A stretch of 64,000 nucleotides of DNA, taken from NCBI RefSeq assembly GCF_947487605.1, contig NZ_CANKXK010000002.1:186001-250000 (forward strand). Reading direction: 5' to 3'. A program made the translations under genes and the position numbers. Below are positions 30,401 to 38,764 of this stretch, one piece after another. This stretch comes from an uncultured Algibacter sp. (lineage in GTDB: Bacteria > Bacteroidota > Bacteroidia > Flavobacteriales > Flavobacteriaceae). The notes beneath the pieces were generated by a model that ran no database searches, was not told the origin of the DNA, and was given only the letters and a program-made list of their open reading frames with translations. Position 1 is the stretch's first letter. Every line of letters starts with the position of its first letter.

Positions 30401-30475
30401 AGACACACTAACATTCTGTGCGCCTGAATATGTAATAAGAAAAAACATTAAGATTTTAAAAAATGTGTGTTTCAT
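27434..30475 (-). CDS. SusC/RagA family TonB-linked outer membrane protein
   Basis: CarboxypepD-like N-terminal domain, LDEVVVIGYGTQTKKEITGAVS, plug and barrel; 1013 aa. Confidence 0.95.
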   Translation of the reverse strand: MKHTFFKILMFFLITYSGAQNVSVSGVVQDNTGFPIPGVNIIVKNTSKGAVTDFDGNFTISDVEIGSILSFSYIGYTTYEQAITDSSTLTIQLEEDLAQLDEVVVIGYGTQTKKEITGAVSVVGAETIEALKPTRVEQALQGQVAGVNITQQSGSPGGAATISIRGVSTNGDSRPLILVDGNVIEDLSVINPSDIESMNILKDATAGIYGVRAANGVILITTKKGRQNMPLTVEYNAYGGFQETTRKIPVLNATEYAVIINEAFASGGSALPFPDLSVLGQGTDWQDQVFESAPIQNHSILFKAGGKKSSYSYSGSFLTQDGIVGGSKSNFTRFTNAVTYNLDFLENFKLTSGLTLMRTNKRNLLENDLGSILFNALNMDPTKGVRDETGAFTIAEGLGNEVINPVAQMANTYNRGKVIRLSGNAGLSYNFLEHFTAQSNIQFNYSEVSSKVFSPEVDYGSGKVFNNDRSEVFEGLDYFRDYTFDAFLKYDNLLNDTHKINVLLGMSVFKTTGEFTGLKGFNIIDNNIINASIEEASEIENINQATGRNAIFDSRLLSYFARIQYDYKGKYLLSAVVRRDGSTKFGPENKFGFFPSGSIGWVVSDEDFLKDSAVFDLLKFRASYGVLGNDRIDDYGFVSLNNGEATYTFDNNDEVVFGSSIGGLSNPEIKWEKQKTLDIGLDARILNNKVDITIDYFNKRTEDLLVQPQVSGILGASAPGSASPFVNAGIVENKGLEFAIGYSDNFSDNFKFSIKYNVTAIDNQVVSVTSDGGFIEGGTFGVGQEFGPSRMEAGFPIGFFYGLQTNGVIQNQEDFNNSVPTEKNPPQIGDLSFVDQNGDNIIDADDRVYLGDPIPDATMGLNISLDYKNFDFAAYAFASLGNEIVRNYERNQNKVNKPIYFLDRWNGEGTTNTTPRVTTAATSNTLFSDYFVEDGSFVRLQNVQLGYNFSDKALENSKISKLRLYVSASNLVTLTEYRGYDPTASSGAPIGGGVDQGFYPSAQTFLLGINLKF

Positions 30476-30537
30476 ATGAGTTTAGTTTTTTAGTTTGATT
30501 AAAACTAATATTTATAGATGTGGAATTCTTATTATAA

Positions 30538-30559
30538 ACCTCAACAAAAAACATACATC
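30538..30559 (-). promoter_or_regulatory. Shared 22-nt leader/promoter element (copy 2)
   Basis: 21/22 identical to 22545..22566. Confidence 0.6.
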
Positions 30560-30662
30560 ATAAAAAAAACAATAAAGTTTTTTGAAAAACCTAATATTTA
30601 CAAGTGCTTTTTACGAATTTAATAGTAGATAAAATAAAGAAACGTGCTAAAAAAACTATAAA

Positions 30663-30681
30663 TGTTGTGGTATTGTATAGG
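30663..30681 (-). promoter_or_regulatory. Candidate operator: TGTTGTGG and TGTATAGG direct repeats, 11-bp spacing
   Basis: Starts at 30663 and 30674; further related TGTATTGTGG at 30695-30704. Confidence 0.5.
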
Positions 30682-30715
30682 AAATTTTGATACCTGTATT
30701 GTGGCTATTATAATT

Positions 30716-33529
30716 TTATATTTCTAAAATATAGTCCGTTAGGCTAGATTTATGACTTAGGTCTATTTTTTTTCTTAGTCTATAGCGTTTAACCTCTACG
30801 CTTCTAGGAGATATGTTAAGAAGTGGTGCTATTTCTTTAGATGATAAATTCAATCTTAAGTAAGCACATAACCTAAGGTCGTTTGAAGTTAGGTTAGGAT
30901 GTAGTTCTTTTATTTTTTTAAGAAAATCTTTATCTGCATTGTTAAAAGCCTCTTGGAATAAATTCCAGTCATCATTATTATTTAGATTTCTATCTATTAT
31001 TTTAACAATCTGTTTTAGGCTTCTTGTTCCATCTGAATCCATTAATTCTTTTTTAATAGATCCTAAAAACTCATTCTTCTTTATTAGATTCATGGTTGAA
31101 ATACCCAATTCTCTGTTTTTATTCTCTATGTCTTCTCTAAGTTTTTCATTTCTAAAACGCATGAGTTGTTGCTTGTTTTCTAACTCCTTCAATTCTAACT
31201 CCCTACTAGCCTTTTGCATTAATCTTTTACGTTGGTTTCTATAATAGGTTGTGTAAATTTTGTGTGTTAAAAATGAAACTACAATAACACCTAATAGGTA
31301 TAGCCCAATGGCAACATTTGATAAAAACCATGGTCTATTGATACTAAAAGAATAGCTTTCTGTGTTTAAAGTTGTTTCATTGCCTACGCGACCATTTACA
31401 AAAAAAGTATACTCTCCATAGGGTAAGTTTTCAAACAGCACACTACCTGTTGTTGTCCACTCACTCCAAGATTCATAAATTCCTTCTAGTTTGTAACGAT
31501 ATTCTGGTTTTTGGGTTTTTGAAAATTCTGAAATACTATAAGAAAACTTTAAATTATTTTCATTATTCTTAAGCTCTACGTTTTTTGTTAAATCGACTAA
31601 ACTACTTTCGCTATCACTTTTAAGCTTACTAACGGTTATTTGATTGATATTTATTTTGTGTTTATGCTTATTATTTTTGTTTAAATTAAAAATAATATAG
31701 CCCGCAGAAGACCCTAATAAAAATTTTTCGTCTTCTACATGTGTTACACTTTCGTATCCTATTACATCTTTCCTAATATCTACAGGAAAAGGAATTCTAA
31801 TAATCTTTTTTTCTCCTATTAGATTAGACTCGGTTAAAAAATTTATTCCTTTAGAAGAAAAACTCCATAATTTTTTAGTTTTTTCTTCCCAAACTAATTT
31901 TCCAGATGTAAAATGTTCTTTATCTATAAGCCTACTTAAAATCGTGTCTTTTTTAAATTGCTTTGAAACATAATCAAACTTAAATATTCCTTTTCTATTT
32001 GTGTAAAGTAAATCTTTATTGCTTTTTATTAAACTAGAATACAACCCTTTTTCTAATTGCTTGTCTTGATTATAAGTTTCTACCTTAGTTAATTCTTTAT
32101 CTACCTTTAACTTAAAAAGCCCCTTATATTCATGATTAACATAAATTTCTTCTTTGTTTATAAATTCGAAAAAACGGCTTGAAATATTAAAACCTTCTAG
32201 TTTATTTCTCAATTTCCATTTTCCGTCTAGTTTATGAAGTATATGTAAGCCGTTATAATTTCCTTGAATTAACAAATTTGTGTCGCTACTCAATTTTTTA
32301 ATTAGCCACGCACCTTGAATATCTACAATCTTTTCGGCTTGCGTATCATTAATAACGAAAGTCCCTGAATTATGTCCGCAAAAAAGAACCCCATCAATTA
32401 CCTTTAAAAACCAAACTTGACCTTGAGTATTTTCAATAAAATTAAACTTATTTTTACTATATAAATCTCTATAAAACAACCCTTGATTTGTTCCTAAGTA
32501 TAAAACACCATTATTAATTACTGAAGTATAAACACTCCCAATATCTCCATTAGTGTCATAATAAATATTATATGGTGATTTAATATTTATACAATTAATC
32601 CCATTATCTAATCCTAACCAAATATTATTATCTAGATCCTCATGTAAAAATAAAACGGTATTGTTGCTTAAACCATCAGACTGATTTATTTTATAATTAA
32701 TTGTACCATCCGTTTTAAGGTGTATTATTCCATCAGAAATGGTTCCTAACATAAAACTTCGGTCTCTCATCTCAATAGCACTAAATACACTTACTTTTGC
32801 TAAATCTGACTTAGCTGATATATCCCATGGTGATAAACTATTGTCTGTAAGATTATAAAAACCACTGTCTTGAGTTAATATTAAAATACTATTAGTGTGG
32901 TTAAAAATATTAACTATTACATTGTTTCTTATTACCTCATCTTCTGAAACCAAAATTTCTGTTCCGTTTTCAATTCGATATAAGCCATTATTTAAGCTTT
33001 GGAAAAAAAACATTTCATCAACCTTAAATAATCTGGAAATTTTAGTTTTAGAATTTACAACGCTGTAAACTTTTGTTTCTTTATTATAAATATGAATTCT
33101 GTCTAATGATTGAAAAAGTATCCAGTTTTCATGATTTAAGATATTCCAAAACTCTTCATCTTCGAGAAATTTAATATCAAGTACATCTGAAAGAGAGGTA
33201 TAATTTAACACACCATAATTATCTTTTTTCCAGTAACCAAATTCATGATAACTACCTGTGAAGATTAAATTATCTATTACTTTTACTGCACGAATAATCG
33301 TTTTATTTGGTGAATTATATAAGGTCCAATTTGCACCGTTAAATTCTAAAAGGCCTTTATTATTAGCAGCATAAATATATCGATCCTTTGATTGAGAAAT
33401 AGACCAATTTTGAGATTCTCCATGATAATCGCTAGGCAAAAAAACATTTATAGGGAATCTTTCTTGTGTATGTAGTATAAGTGAAACACACGCAAATAAC
33501 CAAAACAGATGTCGGTGTATAGGTTTCAA
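30716..33529 (-). CDS. Membrane regulator: two-component-regulator-type propeller, Y_Y_Y domain, TM, coiled coil, LuxR-type HTH
   Basis: Propeller repeats, YRYKLEGIYESWSEWTTTGSVLFENLPYGEYTFFVNG, one TM, C-terminal LSSKEIAPLLNISPRSVEVKRYRLRKKI; TTG start. Confidence 0.85.
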   Translation of the reverse strand: MKPIHRHLFWLFACVSLILHTQERFPINVFLPSDYHGESQNWSISQSKDRYIYAANNKGLLEFNGANWTLYNSPNKTIIRAVKVIDNLIFTGSYHEFGYWKKDNYGVLNYTSLSDVLDIKFLEDEEFWNILNHENWILFQSLDRIHIYNKETKVYSVVNSKTKISRLFKVDEMFFFQSLNNGLYRIENGTEILVSEDEVIRNNVIVNIFNHTNSILILTQDSGFYNLTDNSLSPWDISAKSDLAKVSVFSAIEMRDRSFMLGTISDGIIHLKTDGTINYKINQSDGLSNNTVLFLHEDLDNNIWLGLDNGINCINIKSPYNIYYDTNGDIGSVYTSVINNGVLYLGTNQGLFYRDLYSKNKFNFIENTQGQVWFLKVIDGVLFCGHNSGTFVINDTQAEKIVDIQGAWLIKKLSSDTNLLIQGNYNGLHILHKLDGKWKLRNKLEGFNISSRFFEFINKEEIYVNHEYKGLFKLKVDKELTKVETYNQDKQLEKGLYSSLIKSNKDLLYTNRKGIFKFDYVSKQFKKDTILSRLIDKEHFTSGKLVWEEKTKKLWSFSSKGINFLTESNLIGEKKIIRIPFPVDIRKDVIGYESVTHVEDEKFLLGSSAGYIIFNLNKNNKHKHKININQITVSKLKSDSESSLVDLTKNVELKNNENNLKFSYSISEFSKTQKPEYRYKLEGIYESWSEWTTTGSVLFENLPYGEYTFFVNGRVGNETTLNTESYSFSINRPWFLSNVAIGLYLLGVIVVSFLTHKIYTTYYRNQRKRLMQKASRELELKELENKQQLMRFRNEKLREDIENKNRELGISTMNLIKKNEFLGSIKKELMDSDGTRSLKQIVKIIDRNLNNNDDWNLFQEAFNNADKDFLKKIKELHPNLTSNDLRLCAYLRLNLSSKEIAPLLNISPRSVEVKRYRLRKKIDLSHKSSLTDYILEI

Positions 33530-33581
33530 ATTATTCTTATTTATTAGTTGTTGCGGTACTAATGTACTAAAAATAAAGACT

Positions 33582-33613
33582 CAAATGTAAATTGTATGGG
33601 TTATGTATGGGTT
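33582..33613 (-). promoter_or_regulatory. Promoter -7 element TACATTTG (33582-33589) with tandem TGTATGGGTT repeats (33593-33602, 33604-33613) just upstream
   Basis: Exact match to Bacteroidota TAnnTTTG; repeats spaced 11 bp. Confidence 0.5.
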
Positions 33614-33632
33614 TAATACGATTTTTAGGAAC

Positions 33633-33663
33633 AAAAAAAACCACTATAAATAGTGGTTTTTTT
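33633..33663 (-). terminator. Intrinsic terminator downstream of 33685..34362
   Basis: AAAAAACCACTAT-aa-ATAGTGGTTTTTT hairpin with T tract. Confidence 0.85.
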
Positions 33664-33684
33664 ACCTTAAGATATTTATGTTAT

Positions 33685-34362
33685 TTATTTTTTTATACGT
33701 TTTATTCTACCTCCAAGAACTCTATTTTCATTTACTATTTCTGGGTCTCCATAAATAAACACATCACCTCCAGCTCTAATTTTGACATCAACTAATTTTG
33801 ACGCATTAACATATGCCTCTCCTGCTGCATTAATAGAAACTTCTGTCTTATGGGTTAGAAGCTCTGCTCCTTTATAAACACCACCTGTACTTAATACTAT
33901 TTTTTGACTTTCTGATTTTCCAGATGTTTTAACTACACCCCCAGTAACTGATTTAATATTTGCATAAGTTACTTTTAAATCTAAATTAATATATCCGCCT
34001 TCTTGAGCTTTTAAGTCAATTTCAAACTGTTTTAATTTATCTTTAGAATGTACCTTAGCGCCTTCATTTACATCAATAATATCAACTCCTGAATAATATA
34101 ATACAACCTTTGTCTTATTACCATCAAAAATTTCTTCAAGATTCATTTTTATTTTTAACTTACCATTTTTGTTATTAACTAGAACATCATTTGCGTTTTC
34201 TCCTGTAATAACCACTTTGTTTTCTTTAGACTTAACGAGTTCTACTTCGATTAAATCATAAACCTTAAGTTCACTAAACTCGCCTATAGATTTTTCAATT
34301 GGATTTTGTGCTGTTAATACTATTGATATTAAAAATGTGAGGGATACTAATAATTGTTTCAT
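33685..34362 (-). CDS. GIN-domain (DUF2807-like) secreted protein
   Basis: Start MKQLLVSLTFLISIVLTAQ at 34362; repetitive beta-helix-like GIN domain. Confidence 0.75.
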   Translation of the reverse strand: MKQLLVSLTFLISIVLTAQNPIEKSIGEFSELKVYDLIEVELVKSKENKVVITGENANDVLVNNKNGKLKIKMNLEEIFDGNKTKVVLYYSGVDIIDVNEGAKVHSKDKLKQFEIDLKAQEGGYINLDLKVTYANIKSVTGGVVKTSGKSESQKIVLSTGGVYKGAELLTHKTEVSINAAGEAYVNASKLVDVKIRAGGDVFIYGDPEIVNENRVLGGRIKRIKK

Positions 34363-34445
34363 CTGTTTGATTGTTTTCTTAATAAAACGTAAAATTATCA
34401 ATAATTATTCCGTTATACTTTTTCTTTATGAAAATATTATAATTA

Positions 34446-34739
34446 TTAAACAACCTTTACAGCTGTTCCTGTAATAGAAACAAAAAAATACGAAGTAGAC
34501 GAAGTTTCAATATCTATTGAAATACCTACTACAGCATTAGCTTTTAGTTTATTAGCATTTTCTTTTAAACTCTGAAAAGCTTCTTCTTTTGCTTGATTAA
34601 TAAAATCTTCGTAAAGCTTTTTGTTTTTTGTTGTTTTAAATGAAAAAGAGGTTTTTACATTCGTAGAAACCCCAGTAACAATACCCAAATAATCTTGAAT
34701 TGGATGTCCCTCAATAGAGTTTGTTGTACTTAGTATCAT
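34446..34739 (-). CDS. YbjQ/heavy-metal-binding-domain family protein
   Basis: IEGHPIQDYLGIVTGVS...ANKLKANAVVGISIDIE pattern. Confidence 0.75.
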   Translation of the reverse strand: MILSTTNSIEGHPIQDYLGIVTGVSTNVKTSFSFKTTKNKKLYEDFINQAKEEAFQSLKENANKLKANAVVGISIDIETSSTSYFFVSITGTAVKVV

Positions 34740-34877
34740 AATATTGTTTATTTATTGGTATTAAAAGTATTTATAATGTTACGAAAATAAATCAATTAAC
34801 ATCTCATCAATTCTAATTGAGTTTATGTCTAACATATTAAAATTTATACTTCTAAAAATTTCCTTTATTTTTATAGG

Positions 34878-35444
34878 ATGGATTTATTCAACTATATCTC
34901 AATTGCCTTTTCTTTTGTTTATACAGCTGCAGCGCTTAGGCTTCTTGGTGGTATATCTTCAGCTACTAATAAACAAAGTAGATACTTAGTTCATTTATTA
35001 TTTATCGTAATCCAGTTAATTAGCATAATCACCAGTTTTTGGGGTGCTTGGGCATTAAGAGATTTAGAAGGTTGGAAGCTTTATAAATTTCTTATTGTTT
35101 TAATGGATGGAGCATTGTATTATTTTATTGCTACAGTATTAGTCCCTGAAAACCCAAACGAAATTAAATCTTGGAAAGACTACTATTATAAAAACAAGCA
35201 TAAGTTATACTATGCTATACTTACATTTTTAGTATATATTCAATTAAATGCGTATGTGTTGACTGACCAAAAACTTTTCCATCCAGCACAATTTTTCCAT
35301 TTAATTGGACTCTTTCCTATTTATTTTGGCTTGAAAAGCAAAAACCATAAAGTTCATGTTGTAATTTCTCTTTATTATTTAATACTAGTTTTAACAATGA
35401 TGTTTACTGTTGCTTCTAAACCTGGATGGATAGACCAATTATAA
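34878..35444 (+). CDS. Hypothetical multi-pass membrane protein
   Basis: 188 aa, about six hydrophobic segments. Confidence 0.7.
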   Translation: MDLFNYISIAFSFVYTAAALRLLGGISSATNKQSRYLVHLLFIVIQLISIITSFWGAWALRDLEGWKLYKFLIVLMDGALYYFIATVLVPENPNEIKSWKDYYYKNKHKLYYAILTFLVYIQLNAYVLTDQKLFHPAQFFHLIGLFPIYFGLKSKNHKVHVVISLYYLILVLTMMFTVASKPGWIDQL

Positions 35445-35477
35445 AATAACGAAAGCACAACAACATATTAATAGATA

Positions 35478-37715
35478 TCAACTCTCAAGCTTCCTAACTA
35501 AATTAAAATCTAAGTGTTTTTTAACCAAATCGGTGTTTTTAACTTTTACAATTACTTCATCTCCAAGTTGGTAAATTAATCCATTGTTTCTACCAACCAT
35601 AGCATATAAATCTTGATCAAAGGCATAATGGTCGTCTTTCATATCTCGAACACTTACCATTCCTTCACATTTATTGGAAATAATCTCGACATAAATTCCC
35701 CAATCTGTAACACCTGAAATTACACCTACAAACTCTTGGTCTTTATGGTCTTCCATAAAACGAATTTGCATATATTTTATAGAATCACGTTCAGCTTTTG
35801 TTGCTAAATTTTCCATATTACTAGAGTGGTTGCACTTTTCTTCGTAATCTTCTTCATTGGCTGATTTCCCACCATCTAAATAGTGCTGTAATAAACGATG
35901 TGCCATGACATCTGGATAGCGACGAATAGGCGACGTAAAATGACTATAATAATCAAACGCTAATCCATAATGCCCAATATTATGCGTGGTATATTCGGCT
36001 TTACTCATACTTCTAATAGTAAGCGTATCTACTAAGTTTTGTTCCTTTTTACCATTTACTTCTTGCAATAAGTTATTTAATGAAGCTGTGGTACTCTTTC
36101 TATCTTTAAAATTAAGTTTATACCCAAAACGACTTACTACATTTTGTAATGATGCTAATTTACTTTCGTCTGGTTCATCATGTACACGATATACAAAGGT
36201 TTTTTTCGGACTTTGCTTTCCTATAAATTCAGATACTTTTCGGTTTGCTAAAAGCATGAATTCTTCAATAAGCTTATTAGCATCTTTACTAGTTTTAAAA
36301 AACACACCTGCTGGATTGTTATCTTCATCCAAATTGAATTTTACTTCCACTTTATCAAAAGAAATAGCACCATCTTTCATGCGTTTTCTTCGCATAATTT
36401 TAGCGAGTCTGTCTAGTGTTAAAATAGCTTTTGCTAACTCTGGTGTGGTATTGTATGGTTTTCCTGTAAGCGCAACTTCTTGAGGAATTTGAGTGTTAAT
36501 TTGAGACGTTTCGATTGCGCTCAACGTGACATTTGTATTATTTTCTATAACGGCTTGAGCTTCTTCGTAAGCATAACGTGCATCACTATAAGTTACTGTA
36601 CGACCAAACCACTGGTTTTTAATTTCAGCTTTATCATTTATTTGAAAGACAGCAGAAAATGTATATTTCTCTTCATGCGGACGTAATGAACAGGCATTGT
36701 TTGATAATACTTCAGGAAGCATAGGTACTACACGATCAACTAAATATACTGATGTTGCACGTTCATAAGCCTCATCATCTAAAATGGTACCTTCTTGTAA
36801 ATAATGAGATACATCGGCAATATGGATTCCTATTTCGTAAAGTCCATTATCTAAGACTTCAAAAGACAATGCATCATCAAAATCTTTAGCATCTTTTGGG
36901 TCGATGGTAAAGGTTAAGTCTTTACGCATATCGCGCCTGTTTTTAATTTCTTCTTCTTTAATAGAAGTATCAATTGTATTAGCAAAAGCTTCAACCTCAT
37001 GAGGAAATTCATGAGGTAAACCATACTCAGCTAAGATTGCATGAATTTCGGTATTATGATCTCCTGGTTTTCCAAGAACTTGCACCACTTTACCATAAGG
37101 CGAATCTGCTTTTTCTGGCCAATCTTCAAGCTTTACTAAAACTTTATCACCATCTTCGGCTTTATTAGTTTTATTAATAGGTACAAAAATGTCTTTATAC
37201 ATTTTATTACTATCTGGTACTACAAAAGCAAAATTCTTATTATTCTGCATTTGAATTACACCAACATATTCCGATTTAGCGCGTTTTATAATATTTGTAA
37301 TTTCGCCTTCTAATTTACCACGTCTTCTTCGTTTGTATGCATAAAATTCTACTTCATCACCATGTAATGCTTTATTAATATTGTTTGAAGCAATAAAAAC
37401 ATCATCTTCAAAATCATCACTTATAACATATCCTGATCCTTTAGCTGACATATCTAAAATACCTGTATGATATTCTGTGTTTATAACTGCCTTAAACTTA
37501 CCGCGATCTACTTGTATAATTTCTTCTTTAGCAGCAAGTTTAGCTAAGGTTTTTATAATTTGATTTCGACTACTAGCGTCGTTAACCCCGAGTTTAGCGG
37601 CAATTTGTTTATAATTAAAAGCTTGATTTCTATCTTTTTTTAAAATACTTAAGATTGTATTTGTAAAGTTGGAAATACCATTCTTTTTGGATTTCCCTTT
37701 TCTTTTTTTACTCAT
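35478..37715 (-). CDS. rnr: Ribonuclease R
   Basis: RNB domain (FTIDPKDAKDFDDALS), cold-shock-type and S1 domains. Confidence 0.95.
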   Translation of the reverse strand: MSKKRKGKSKKNGISNFTNTILSILKKDRNQAFNYKQIAAKLGVNDASSRNQIIKTLAKLAAKEEIIQVDRGKFKAVINTEYHTGILDMSAKGSGYVISDDFEDDVFIASNNINKALHGDEVEFYAYKRRRRGKLEGEITNIIKRAKSEYVGVIQMQNNKNFAFVVPDSNKMYKDIFVPINKTNKAEDGDKVLVKLEDWPEKADSPYGKVVQVLGKPGDHNTEIHAILAEYGLPHEFPHEVEAFANTIDTSIKEEEIKNRRDMRKDLTFTIDPKDAKDFDDALSFEVLDNGLYEIGIHIADVSHYLQEGTILDDEAYERATSVYLVDRVVPMLPEVLSNNACSLRPHEEKYTFSAVFQINDKAEIKNQWFGRTVTYSDARYAYEEAQAVIENNTNVTLSAIETSQINTQIPQEVALTGKPYNTTPELAKAILTLDRLAKIMRRKRMKDGAISFDKVEVKFNLDEDNNPAGVFFKTSKDANKLIEEFMLLANRKVSEFIGKQSPKKTFVYRVHDEPDESKLASLQNVVSRFGYKLNFKDRKSTTASLNNLLQEVNGKKEQNLVDTLTIRSMSKAEYTTHNIGHYGLAFDYYSHFTSPIRRYPDVMAHRLLQHYLDGGKSANEEDYEEKCNHSSNMENLATKAERDSIKYMQIRFMEDHKDQEFVGVISGVTDWGIYVEIISNKCEGMVSVRDMKDDHYAFDQDLYAMVGRNNGLIYQLGDEVIVKVKNTDLVKKHLDFNLVRKLES

Positions 37716-37739
37716 TTAATTTTTGTAATCATTTTCAAT

Positions 37740-38329
37740 TCCTAAAGTATAGGAAATTTTATTATTAAATAGCATTGTACAGGTGAAGAAATTGCTATTT
37801 GTTTTTACAAAGCTACAATTAATTATTTTAATCATATTTATTCAGTGTTAAATTGAAGTTATCCACATTATATATAATACAATCATTTTTCTTTTAAAAT
37901 TTAAAAAAATAAATGATGGTTATTATTGTTTGTGAATAACGGTATAACTTTTTTATAATTTATTTTGATATATATCTTATATAATGTTGTTGATATATAA
38001 TGAACAGTTTTTAAATGATTAACTTGTTTAAATAGAAGTATTTTATAAAATCTATTAACAATTGTTAGAAACCTATATTAACAAGTATTTTTAATAAGTA
38101 TTATAAATAATATGATTAACAACTATACTTTTTAGTGCTTATAAATTAACTAAAAATTTACGTTAACTTATTTGCATGTTAATTAAATGTTATGGATTGA
38201 AAAATTAATTTAATTCTCCTAATTTTAATTTTAGAAACTAATAAACAGTTATTAACAACTAATGAATATACTAATACACATTGTTTATAATTACTACCTT
38301 TGTAAAAGGATATAATTATAAATAAAATC
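37740..38329. other. Very AT-rich intergenic region with DnaA-box-like sites (candidate oriC)
   Basis: TTATCCACA 37859-37867; reverse-strand TTATTCACA 37931-37939; TTATTAACA 38249-38257; repeated ATTAACA. Confidence 0.35.
38295..38302 (+). promoter_or_regulatory. Bacteroidota -7 element TACCTTTG upstream of rpiB
   Basis: Exact TAnnTTTG 28 bp upstream of the start codon; no clear -33 element. Confidence 0.4.
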
Positions 38330-38764
38330 ATGACAATTTCTATAGGAAACGACCACGCTGGTACAGAATATAAATTTGCAATTAAAGCATTTTTAGAAGA
38401 AAAAGGAATTACCATTAATAATTACGGTACTGATGCTAATGATAGCGTTGATTATGCTGATTTTGTTCATCCTGTTGCAGATGATGTTGAAAACAATAAA
38501 GCCACATATGGTATTTTAATTTGTGGAAGCGCTAATGGTGTTGCTATGACAGCTAATAAACACCAAAAAATACGTGCTGGTTTATGTTGGACTAATGAAA
38601 TAGTAGAACTTATAAGACAACATAATAATGCTAATATATTATGTATTCCTGCTAGATTTACCGCTATCCCTCAAGCATTAAAAATGGTAGAAACTTTTTT
38701 AAACACAGAATTTGAAGGAGGTCGCCACCAAAATAGAATAGATAAAATTCCTTTATCTTGTTAA
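38330..38764 (+). CDS. rpiB: Ribose 5-phosphate isomerase B
   Basis: GNDHAGTEYK, ILICGSANGVAMTANK motifs. Confidence 0.9.
   Translation: MTISIGNDHAGTEYKFAIKAFLEEKGITINNYGTDANDSVDYADFVHPVADDVENNKATYGILICGSANGVAMTANKHQKIRAGLCWTNEIVELIRQHNNANILCIPARFTAIPQALKMVETFLNTEFEGGRHQNRIDKIPLSC

Noticed and set aside
1631-33529. Whole PUL considered as a novel defence or mobile system
   Set aside because: No integrase, transposase, tRNA boundary or nuclease/toxin genes; content is consistent with beta-glucan metabolism
37750-37760. TATAGGAAATTTT near 37750 resembling sequence near the SusC operator (about 30676)
   Set aside because: No tandem TGTATNGG pair or shared leader element; probably chance in AT-rich DNA
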